A stretch of 22,273 nucleotides of DNA, taken from contig CAXNAD020000293.1 in assembly GCA_964200185.2 (NCBI GenBank), positions 1-22,273 of the forward strand. The letters run 5' to 3'. The first letter of the stretch is position 1. Each line of letters starts with the position of its first letter. Shown piece by piece: positions 1-10,300 of the stretch. Source of the DNA: Choristocarpus tenellus KU-1152 (taxonomy: Eukaryota; Phaeophyceae). A program made the translations under genes and the position numbers. The notes beneath the pieces were generated by a model. That model was not told where the DNA came from. It did no database searches and was given only the letters and a program-made list of their open reading frames with translations.

Positions 1-41
1 TTTGACTTGTACATCCGGGAAAGGTGAGCATTGAGGGGCAC

Positions 42-98
42 CTGTAACATGGAGGTCCTACCGAGACTGTAACTTGGAGGTTCTACCGAGACTGTAAC
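42..98. repeat. 25-bp tandem repeat, two copies plus a partial third
   Basis: Copies begin with ctgtaac at 42, 67 and 92, giving an exact 25-bp period. The first two copies share the gaggt(c/t)(c/t)taccgaga tail and differ at only a few positions; the third stops after the first few bases. It is a short minisatellite-like array near the window edge. Confidence 0.85.
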
Positions 99-329
99 AC
101 AAGTAGCATTATAGTGATACGATGATTCAGTTTAATGACCACGTCAGGTGGTACAATGACGCAGACACCACCACATAATCCAATTGATTTCTCAGTGCAA
201 GTTTCCCCAGATACCCACCAGCAGTTCTCGGTGAGGAGTCTTTCTACGCGAAGTTCTCCAACAACCACACTTCGGAAGAATTAACGCTTGCATAACACAA
301 CTTGAATGTTTTAGTTACACAAGAAAGCA

Positions 330-965
330 CTGTCTGGACAACGGATGTGATAGAGGGAATGGCCACGAGCGCTATCCTGGACAATGGACATTACGGACCA
401 AACTGGGCCAAGCGTTTCCGAAGAACAAATACCGTCATAGAGCAACTCTCCCTAAACCTTGTCCTGAATATTGGAGGTTATAGAGCAAATAGACATGATA
501 ATTCAGTGAGTAATGGACGTTACGAGTTACTGAAGTGGAAAATATATTTCTCAACATATTTCTTCCACGTAACACTTTTCTACAGAATTATAAAAGATCG
601 ATCTAATGCGTGAAAGAACAATAATATAGAAGGTAGTGAGTTGCTTAAAAAAATTAACACGCAGATCCAAACAGTGGAACATATATTTTTGAAATATTTC
701 TTCCACGTGACACTTTTCTACAGAATTATAAAAGATCGATCTAATGTGTGAAAGAACAATAATATAGAAGGTAGTGAGTTGCTTTAAAAAATTAACATGC
801 AGATCCAAACATTATTCTGAACATTGAACATCAGAGAGCAGATTGGCTAGAACGCTTCCTGGACAATGAACATTATCGAGGAAAAGATAATAAACGTTCC
901 CCAGACCACGGACGTTATACAAAGGTTCTGAGTTTTATTCCTAGACAACAGATGTAGTGCAAAGA
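330..965. repeat. degenerate dispersed motif array around ctggacaatggacgttatag
   Basis: A motif of about 20 bp recurs in diverged form: near 335 (ctggacaacggatgtgatag), 378 (cctggacaatggacattacg), 462 (cctgaatattggaggttata), 511 (agtaatggacgttacgag), 820 (ttctgaacattgaacatcag), 857 (cctggacaatgaacattatc), 898 (ccccagaccacggacgttat) and 942 (cctagacaacagatgtagtg). Spacing is irregular, about 40-80 bp where copies are adjacent. It looks like an old minisatellite or satellite, interrupted by the 138-bp duplication at 535-811. Confidence 0.55.
535..811. repeat. 138-bp tandem duplication
   Basis: Two adjacent copies, about 535-673 and 674-811, align over their whole length with few changes. Landmarks gtggaa (535 and 674), atatttcttccacg (556 and 694) and gcagatccaaaca (661 and 799) give a 138-139-bp period. 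Each copy contains ctacagaattataaaagatc. An 85-codon minus-strand open frame over the region only translates the repeat twice, so I do not call it a gene. Confidence 0.9.
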
Positions 966-1356
966 ATGGATGGACCTAGCAGTTATATCATATGGACAGC
1001 AAACATGTGAAAAAGAGGAGAGTGTCCCTAACATTGTAATAATACAGATGAGGTATGCTGAATATGACTGAACTTTCTTGCATAACACTATCGTTAGGCA
1101 TTACAATTTTGAAGGTGTCCAGAAATACACCAGAGCTTCCTAAAAATAAAAAAATGTTCATTTTGGTCAACTATGGTACTCGTTTACTCCTGTGATCCTC
1201 TGAGAGCATTCCGAATATCAAGATGATTCAGCCCTCAAATTTTGTATAAACCTAAAAAACAATCACACCCTGAACATAGCACTTAATAACACAAATCGTT
1301 TTTTAAGAAACATTTCACTACATGTTACAGACAATTTTTATGCTGTATATGCTTCC

Positions 1357-1525
1357 GACTGGAGTGTCACAGGCACTACATAGTGTCACGTATTACTCTT
1401 CGTCTCAAGTGCTATGGGCATCGCATGTTTCATATATATTGGACTGGAGTGTTTGTGGTTACTAGGTTACGTCGTGTGCATGCTTTGTAGTCTCCAATGG
1501 TATGGGCACAACATAGTGTTGAGTG
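1357..1525. repeat. about 85-bp degenerate tandem repeat
   Basis: gactggagtgt occurs at 1357 and 1442. The blocks gtctcaagtgctatgggca (near 1402) and gtctccaatggtatgggca (near 1491) match, as do cactacatagtgtcacg (near 1373) and cacaacatagtgttgag (near 1507), with shifted order. This suggests a rearranged old tandem repeat. Confidence 0.45.
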
Positions 1526-2268
1526 TTACCTTGTGTCGACAAAAATTGAAGGAGAAATTGTATACATACGATGACTGAGGGCACGCGTTATGTACATGTT
1601 TGGTCACCACCTCACAATTATGTCAACTGTACATAATATCTCAATATCACAAGTAGTTTACTTGCACCAATTGTGCACGTCTGTCCTACACATTCCACTG
1701 GCTTGTCCTACACTGACTCTAACCGAGTATATACCACTGTTTATCTTTGGTCTCGTTTATGTGCTCACCATCTTGCCCTTGTGTGCTGAATAGAACAAGA
1801 CTATTTGGGAACTTTTCTGGTGTGGTAGTTTTGTACACATCAGATACCCAAGCTGCAAGGCAGCCACATGCTGCAGAGAGTGGGTCGTAGTGAGCAGAGA
1901 AAGAGGTACAGGATCTCAGTCTCATCAGTTGCAAGATGCTCGGTGCCACCTACAATAAATCAAAAAGGTACGCATCTCACAGCTCCGAGTCATTAACACT
2001 GACTCTCTCCCTTCCACACCAGCGTCACATCGATCATACTACACAAACTTGATTCTCATGCCTCTCACCTGTACAACGACGTACCCATGCAATGATTAGG
2101 CTGGGCATTCCAGGGTCTACTTGTTTCTACTGAGTACTTCTGTTACCTTAACACTAATAAATATCTCCTAATAATAGGAGAAACCCAGAACTACTTGAAA
2201 GTAGTCTCAAGGCAGGGTTTGCAATTACAGCAAATAGCAGTATGGGATATGAATATACACATTCCAGG

Positions 2269-2283
2269 TATATATATATATAT
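2269..2283. repeat. (TA)n microsatellite
   Basis: Uninterrupted alternating TA of 15 bases between ccagg and gttcatg. Confidence 0.9.
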
Positions 2284-2738
2284 GTTCATGTCCCTTTGGA
2301 AATTAGGCATCCATAAATACAGCCACACGATGGGTAGTGACTAGTTTGGGCAGTGCACCATGATTATACCCCCTAAAATTGCAACCATGTCAACCCTCGC
2401 CTGGGGGATGCAAAACCCAAGGTCAAAATGTAGAGCAGACGGAGGAGAAGCAACGAAATCAAATACTTCTAAAAACAAAAGAGAATAATTGAAACACGCA
2501 CCTAGTACATAAAGCCAGGGGTGCAAAATGCTGTGCAGCACGAGGAATTTCAAACACACATCACTCAAATAAATAAGGGGGAAAGTGTTGTCTTAATTGC
2601 TTTTGGTCAAACATGTCCTAGTTGGATACCCTTCCACCATGTAAGGCTGCACAAAAGGGTTGCCCCGCTCTCCTTCTAATCTTTTCCATTCTGGTCCAAC
2701 CATGAGTAAGCAGAGGTAAACGAGTAATGTGATAGTGC

Positions 2739-2744
2739 TTTATT
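2739..2744 (-). promoter_or_regulatory. candidate polyadenylation signal AATAAA
   Basis: The plus strand reads tttatt, which is AATAAA on the minus strand, about 740 bp beyond the stop codon of the minus-strand gene. I saw no closer AATAAA in 2745-3483. Many protists do not use this hexamer strictly, so this is only a candidate. Confidence 0.2.
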
Positions 2745-3483
2745 TAGAGGTCTGCCGTTCTGCTTGCAAACACCTTCAATTATTTGTCAAGTTGATACTA
2801 GAAGGTCAAAGTACCCTAGTTGCAGTAGACTTTTCCAAATATAAAGCGGTAGACAGAGGGAGCTATTTGGTTTGTCTTACTTAGTTTCAAATACTCTTCA
2901 CAAAGTAGATGCTACTGCTGCAGTCTGTTGCTGAAAACCTCCACTTACATGTTCCTTCTTTCAAAATATGTCCAGAGGTTGACAATAAGAGGGGAGTACC
3001 CAGTACATACAGTGTATCGCAACACTCTAGTTATACACATACCAGATCCAGGGACGTCGTATTACGATAGTAGTAAGGCCTGGTAACCATAGGCATTAGA
3101 ATACACTTACCCTAGCAAACACCTCAGGCGAGAGGGGTAGGGCAGATTACAGAAAAGAACATCTACAAGTGTGATTGTGTTTGTGAGGACAGAAGATGAG
3201 TATTGGAAGGCGCATGGAACATTAAAAAAATCCTCCAAATGAGTCCCAGACCTTTTCCACATTTGTATAGAGTAGCGGCAAAGTGTGACCACTAGTGTAT
3301 GTGGAGGTATTTTCTATTTGTTTACATTATGGGGTGGTTGCTAAAACTTATTTTTCTTCTCTCGAGACAACAAAACTCACACTTCCCCATAAATACACGA
3401 TGACACACTATCCTCCTATTGGATGCACTACACATCATAGGGTGCTTGGAGGTGCTGCAGAGTAAGATGTGGCAGAAAAAATC

Positions 3484-4320
3484 TCAAACTTGAGAAGGTC
3501 TATCAGGTCTTGCATCTCCTGATGATTTCCTTGACTGCTGTCTACGCCTGTCTCCCTGTCTGCGAACACCTCCAGCCCCACCCTGTGCACCAGTCTCTGA
3601 CTTTCCAGACAATCCTTTAGATTGTCCACGAGATGATTCATTGCCCCCATCACCTCCCTGAGGACTCCTGTGGTTATCCTCCGCTCCACCTTTCCTATTG
3701 GATCCCTGCCCATGACCACTACTTTTCTTCACAGCTTCCCTTTTTTTCCCCCTCTGTTTCTTCTTAAAATTGTCCTTCCTTGCAGACTTTTGATTTGGCT
3801 TGGCCTCGTTTTTGGACATCTCTAATACTAGTCGAAGCATCTCATCCTCTTTTACTTCTTCCAACTCCCTCGCCCTTCTGTCCTCGGCTGCATGAGCTTC
3901 TTGCCGTTGTTGCTGCACAATACCCTCAAAAGATGTAGAACGTGGCTTACGTGAGACAAACCATGCGCTGATTCCATACTCTTCCCTTTGTGTCTTTTCT
4001 CGTTCCTCCTCCTCCATTATCTTGCTCAAGCTCTTTGCTTTGGTTGAGGGCATTGACACTGCTAGATCTTGAGACATAGCCCTAGTTGGTGTGCCTCTTG
4101 CTACACCTTGGGTAATCCCTCGTATCTCCCCTGTAGCAACATCCCAGCCACGGCTAACCTGGGACTCTTTCTCCTTTGCTGCAGACTTTTTTTGCTTAAG
4201 TGGTTGCCTACTCTTGGATGCAGAAAGGAACTCGAGGAGGGAGTACGCCTGTTGGTTTGTGGGTTGAGGGGTGATAGGCATGCCACTTCCTGGAGAGGTT
4301 TCATGAATGTGTCTGACACA
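3484..4320 (-). other. exon 14: conserved C-terminal helices, UIM-like motif and basic tail (residues 1154-1431)
   Basis: The acceptor follows a good pyrimidine tract (CTTACTCTTCCCATGCCCCC) and CAG. The exon encodes TNQQAYSLLEFLSAS near 1174, then SLSKIMEEEEREKTQ and STSFEGIVQQQRQEA. These two F/L-x2-I-x2-E/Q-E/Q helices resemble the repeated short motifs at the IBTK C-terminus. KEDEMLRLVLEMSKNEA (1310-1326) resembles a ubiquitin-interacting motif. The last 100 residues are Lys/Arg-, Gly- and Ser-rich and probably disordered. An overlapping frame at 3719-3435 is open but has no family signature and is treated as a shadow. Confidence 0.8.
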
Positions 4321-7300
4321 CTGTGGGGGCATGGGAAGAGTAAGGGGCAAGCAAGTTTCCAGTGAACAGAAGTCGCAATAACATTTGCAACCACACAAAA
4401 GTTGTGTTTGGCATATAATTTTGGGAGGTACGAACATCCTATGCTCCGTGCAACATAATGGTCATAAAAGAGCAGGGCAGAAACTTGCAAAGATTTTGGA
4501 CTAGAAGATGAACAATGCCCATGGTGATGACTTAGATAAAGAGATTCCAAATCTGGTCATAAAAATGGATTTTGAGAAAATGGGACATTTAATGGGGAAA
4601 ATCGTCCCAAAATGGTAATGCTACTGATTAGAGCATATCCAAGTCATCCAATGATACATTAGTTGATGTCAGTAACATTTCCTACCTCCATAAATAAATA
4701 TATAAATCCCTGATTGACAATATCAATTGTGAACCACATGAACCACACTCACAAGCATGTACAAATTGGACCCCAGAGAATTCATGCTCAAGCTCCAGAG
4801 CACCAAATGGTCTGGCCAAAAATTGCTACAGAGGAACCCTTAACGGCTTAGAACTGTCATTTGGAGAGAAACCTTCGCACCTCATTTTCTTGAGAAAATT
4901 AGGAAAATTAGGAAAATTAGGAAAAAAAAGACTACAGGAATAGTATTATCCTTCTACAATTAGTCTCAAACAGGAGATTGACAGTCTAGTTTCCTATATT
5001 AACAACAAAAAAAAGGCTTTCAGTGACCTCAATCATGACAGGTTTTTTTTTCTCTGCCATTAGAGTCTTTACACAACTTGCTTGACATTTTAGTTTGTGC
5101 TTAAAAAAAAAATCTCATTCTTGTAACTGACTTTGTATCATCAAAAGTACTTAATGATAAGCAGTTTGGGAGTTAGCAATTTGGTGTAAGTGGAAATTGA
5201 AGTATCAAAGCAATGTACAATGATTGTTGTGATTGGGTGGCAAGAGTACTACTATATTTAATCACCAACTGACATTCTGTATCTTACTGACAGCTAGAAA
5301 AAATATGAAGTGTAAAAATGTGCAAGGTCGTGTTGAGAACAATAGGTGTATGATATCCTTTGTGCCCTCCACTTACTATTGATATCTATTTAAAAGGAAC
5401 CCCAACCTGAATCTTGATGAGCTTGATCAAATTTTAACAGTGGTTGATTGCTCAGGTCAGAGTAGTTTCAGTAAAAACTTATTTTTATTTTGCTCATTTT
5501 TTCCGGTTGAGTTCAATAATGCTTATGACAGCACCAATATTTCAATCTTCAATGCACAGAGGCTATATAATTGTGAGCACTGGGTTGCATGGACCATGAT
5601 TAGCGTAGCTTTATCACCCAGATTTACAAAAAGTTGTTCCTGACTGCATCACGACATAATCGCCAAGAAAAACTATCATAGGGCATAGGGTAACTAACAT
5701 ACTACAGCACTGTCCACAAATTCGCACTGAAGAAGGCCAGTGAGCATACTAAACAAACATGGTAGTTAGTAAAATGTTTCCAAGCCAACAAAGGATAGTG
5801 CAGTAGTAAACAAAATGGGCCTGTTAGCACAACAGCAAAGTGGGCAGGCAGCTCAAGAATCGCCTCACCATCTGCAATCCTCCAGCAAGAAGGGAAGCTC
5901 GCTGATCCCGCTCCAAATCAGAGCGAAGCTTGCCTTCTTGCATATGAGTGCTGGGAATCTCTAGACCTCTTCCTTTACTCCTTGTAGCACTTGCTGACTT
6001 CACATTGTCTTCAGGGCAGGAGGCTCGCCGCTCACGGCATTGGGACCTCATGCCCTTGTGAGGGTCTTGGTAAGATTGTGGAAGAGCAAAGGTGCTGGTT
6101 GTGGCACTGCCAGGAGCAGAACTTTCTTGTGAATCTTGGTCAAAATTTGTCACCTGTGATCTGGCTTCATCATGCAGTTGCTTCTCTAGCTTGGCCATAC
6201 ACAACCTGTTTGCAAACATTTCAGGCAACACATAAGGTAAATGCCTGGTAAGCTGCTAATAGTACTAATAGTAATATACTACCACACAGTGCCATGTATT
6301 ATCCTTTGAATTAGAGGTCAGGGCATGCCAAAAAAATATTCGCCAACACACAAGTTGTAGGTGGAGCCCTATCACTGCTATTAATGATTCTGTACACACA
6401 ATGAGTCAGGGCAAGGGAATCTTGCCCATGATAATGGTGAACCTGCTGCTGACTTTCCTCTCTCCACCATGACACTCACAGAGATTCCCACTGAAATGAC
6501 TGAAATGGCTACTGTTGTTGAACAATTCGGCTTGCTCTACATAGCATGAGGATAGAAGGGGTTGGCAATAGTAGAATCCAACGACTCCAACATCCAACCA
6601 AACCAATCTCATCACACCTGTGTCGCTTGCCACGAAGGTGTTGTGCGTAGACTGTTCCATTGGCACATTCTACTTGACATGCCTCACATCTTCTTGGTTT
6701 GGGTACCTGACAAGGGAGAAGCAACATCAACACATAGTGAACTCTGCACATGCAAAATGAACGTACAAATTGAGCTACTCATGAATGACAGTAAGATGTC
6801 ATGTACCTCTAATGATTGAATTTTATTGGCATGGGATTTTGGAGGGTGGTCTATGTCTCTCTGTGGATCCAGTACAACCCTAAACACCCATCTGGGATCT
6901 GGATCTGGAGGAATGCTTACCTCATCAATGTCCAAGGACAAGTCTAAGGTATGACTGAAGTTAAAACTTGAGCCAACATCAGAGCCTGCTTGTTTGCTGG
7001 TGATGACAGAAGTACCTTCTTGCAGGTGATCATTCATCGCCCCTTCCAGATCTCTATTGACTTCCGAGAAAAGGGTTAGTGGTTTTGCATCCTCCCCGTC
7101 TCCCCTCTTCAACCTATGTGACTTAGCGAGTTGGGCTAGTTTTGCACGCTCCAGGACTGGCTCCAACATGTCCAGTTCTGCTTCCATACTAGGTCGCAGG
7201 CTAACCTTCTGCAGCTGGAGAATCAAGAGTGGCAATACCAGCAAAATCAGGGACATCTCAGTTGGATTATACACTCTCTCTTATGCTCTCATATCTTTGA

Positions 7301-10300
7301 TAGGCATTGAAACTGTCCACCATAGCTGCAAGAAGATGGGTGTTTAGGGAGATAGCACACTTGAGATGAGTCACCTGATCTGCTGATAAGCTCCTCCCAC
7401 TATTTTTCAGACTTTCCAGCTCTGCAATCCGAGCTATTTTCTTTTTCAAAGAGCGGATGGCACGTTCAGCAGCCTTTGTCGATGGGGTATTGCCTCTCCT
7501 TTCTGTACGAGCCATTGCAGCTGCCATAGCTTCCCTGTTGATTCCCTGGGCAACCACAAACAAAAATAATGCGTTGAGCAGTGAATCCACAATGAACCAG
7601 GAAAGGAATATTAGACACAAACTTTCACTCATTTGATGAAGCAAGTCAACAGGTATAGGGGGTACAGACCTCTCTCTTGTTTCCATACCTCTTCTTCGCG
7701 TAAATCTTCTGCAACGGGTCCCTCTGAGCCCTTAGACTCCTCTGCCAGCAGGGCATTTAAATTTCGAGCCTTGTGTGTGTCAAACATTGAGCGAACCTGA
7801 GTTTACAAGACAGAACCACATTCTTGCAGTTTCAACACAACAGATACCACTTTCAAGCACAGTAGTATACAACAGAATCCAGATTATTCAGTTACTCATT
7901 TGGTGAGTCACTGCATTCATGCAGAGACAGTCCTGCAACGACATTTTATTAATTTGGAAATAAAACATAACTATCAAATCTTGGTTTGTTTGGAATACCT
8001 GTTCCCCAGTAGCCTCAAGAAGGCATTTGCGATCTGTCTCACTTGCTAACACAAGAATCGCATCCAAGTTCTGACGAACAAACTCTGCACAGAAGGATGC
8101 TAGTGCAGGAGCATCAAGGACATCCGCATAAGCCAGGATACTTGGTGCATTGCGTAGGTCCACTTCCCGTGCCAGCACAACTTCACAGAGTTGTTTAAGG
8201 GTTAGTACCTCAGAGGAATGTGGACATGAGTCCAGGACACAAGTCTCTCCAACTATGGGATCTTCCACATTCAACAAGAGGCTCATGCTGTCATCATTGC
8301 TATCTCCATTGACATCAAGAAACAAACCGCTTTCCAGTGATGACAATTGGGAATCAAAACCATCAGCTCTATCATCCTCCTCAGGTTCATGTTCCATGTC
8401 TTCTTCGTCCTCTACTTGCTTGCTCTCAAACACATGTTTTGACGAAGCCAAGTGGGGTAGGGGGGGGCAAGACGCCACCAGCAGTACAACTGTGTGTTCT
8501 GGAGCAGCTGCAACCTGTGCAACCTGTTGTGGTCAAAAGAAAGATGGCAGAGTTGACTTATGCCATAACAGAGAAAACAGCTCACCAATGCAATACAAAA
8601 CTCTGAAGCAACATTTCTAGTTTAGACACTGTTTAGGAATATAGAGACCAACCCATCTACATCATAGTATTGGTATTAGCTTGGCACTTCTTGCTGCAGT
8701 GAGGGCACCCCTTCTTTGCAGTTTCTCAATTAGGGCTCTACCTGCCCCCATCATGACAACCGCAGCATCTCTAATACCACATATAAAATAAAATAATAAA
8801 GATACCTTTTTCAGACCAGAAACTCTCTTGGCCACGGGTTGCCAGCGCTCTCCACCATGTCCCAATGTATTACCACCCCCATCTGCAGATCCCCATGTAA
8901 AAAGATCACCCGTATCTGTTACCACACAAGTGTGACGGTCTGAAGCTGACACAAAAACGGCGTTTCCTCCAGAATTCTCAGGCAGCATGGCTGCTACCAG
9001 TTGTGGACCACGGGCAGTGCGAGCTTCAGGTGGGTCCAGACCTGTTGGCACACACCCAAGGACAACCAAATATCCCAACAGGGTGAGGTATGGAGATGAG
9101 TTAAATGAATAAACAAAAACTTGATCAAAAACATGGAATAGTATTATCTGCAGTTGTTTGAATAGTTAATGTACAAAGCAAGTAAAAACACACATACGCA
9201 TATATTGATATTGATAGGACATGACAGCATCTTACTAATGACAAGATACAATGATACAACTACAAAGTTTGAGTGTAACCTGGCATTGATAAAAAAAAAA
9301 CTCAAGTCAAGATAGAATAGCCCAAAATGTCTCTCATCACAGCATCAAGGCTCTCTTCAGTGAGGAATCTCAATTTGTAATATTATGGTCATAGAGGTCA
9401 CTTATTCTGAATAAAAAACACAAAGTCAAGACTAGATTCTTGTGAGTCAAAATATGGTACACCAAATATAACCTTGGTGTACATTATAGATTTTATAAAA
9501 CATACTTTGTGCACAGTAGCTATACAATTACTTGCTTACATCCACAAACAAAATGAAAAAGAACGATTCTGAGAAAATCCATGTCACCCCTCTGGTTATG
9601 TCAGCACACTAATCTAAATTGTTAACTTTGGGTGACTCTTAGTGCAGGTGCAGTTACCACACTAAGAACAAATGTTGAAAGGTAAGAATGACACCCACAC
9701 CTCTACACCCTTCTGTACCATCTTCATCCTCAAGAAAGATTACTCTTATATCCATGGAGAGATTGAGAGCTCACCAAGGTTGTCTGTGCCGAATCCCCAT
9801 GTGAACACCTGACCTGCTGAGGACAGTGCTACATTGTGGTACTTGGCCGCTGAGACATCAATGATGTTTACTCGGGCATCATGTGTTTGCCACCGTACTG
9901 ATGAATCACGCTCAATCCCAGACTTGGTGTTGTTGAAATTCACTCGGTTGGGGAAATGACTCCCATGCCCCCACTGGTACACCTCATTTGTTGGTCTTCT
10001 TCCCAAGCCTTTGTCAATACCATGTGCAACCACCACGGTGCTGTTAGCTGCTGCTGATATCTGGTGTCAAGAAAGTTTACCCAACGGGTAAAAATTCATG
10101 CAAGGTGAGCAGTCAGCTGTCAAGTACACAAATGTGTCAATGCAAGATGTTGAACTTGTATCACCAACAATGAAAACACCACTAACGAGTCTTGACCATT
10201 TGCATCAACTCATCCAGCAGATACTCATAAAAAGGTCCTCCATTTGTTTTGAGCAAGGTATCAAGTAGAGCTAAAAAATCGGAGATTTCTGTCTAATGAA

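Larger units (their letters stand above)
1..3483. other. gene-free left flank, including the 3' untranslated side of the ankyrin-RCC1 gene
   Basis: I found no coding region here that I can support. Open frames are short (under about 105 codons), occur on both strands, have no recognisable family signature and partly just translate tandem repeats. The part next to 3484 should hold the 3' UTR of the minus-strand gene. The rest is AT-rich with several short or degenerate repeats, listed separately (42-98, about 330-965, 535-811, 1357-1525, 2269-2283). No tRNA-like cloverleaf or rRNA-like block was noticed by eye, but that is a weak negative. Confidence 0.6.

Noticed and set aside
551-808. 85-codon minus-strand frame with an internal repeat
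   Set aside because: The repeated peptide is only the translation of the 138-bp DNA duplication and has no other coding signal.
3435-3719. 94-codon minus-strand frame beyond the exon 14 stop
   Set aside because: It overlaps exon 14 in a different frame. I see no splice that would use it and no recognisable domain.
4069-4365. 98-codon plus-strand frame and overlapping 149-codon minus-strand frame (4550-4101) around exon 14
   Set aside because: Both are in other frames over exon 14 and intron 13, and only the frame with the SLLEFL and UIM-like motifs joins in phase with exon 13.
7999-8523. A BTB domain in exon 8
   Set aside because: Expected from animal IBTK, but the stretch is acidic low complexity followed only by BACK-like helices; no BTB core pattern is visible.
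8150-8620. 156-codon plus-strand open frame opposite exon 8
   Set aside because: It lies antisense to a well-supported exon, is very rich in Ser/Thr as expected from the complement, and has no family signature.
9042-9078. Extension of exon 7 upstream of 9041
   Set aside because: The frame is open there, but only the acceptor CCAACAG at 9042 restores the DNLGLD turn and the correct phase from exon 6.
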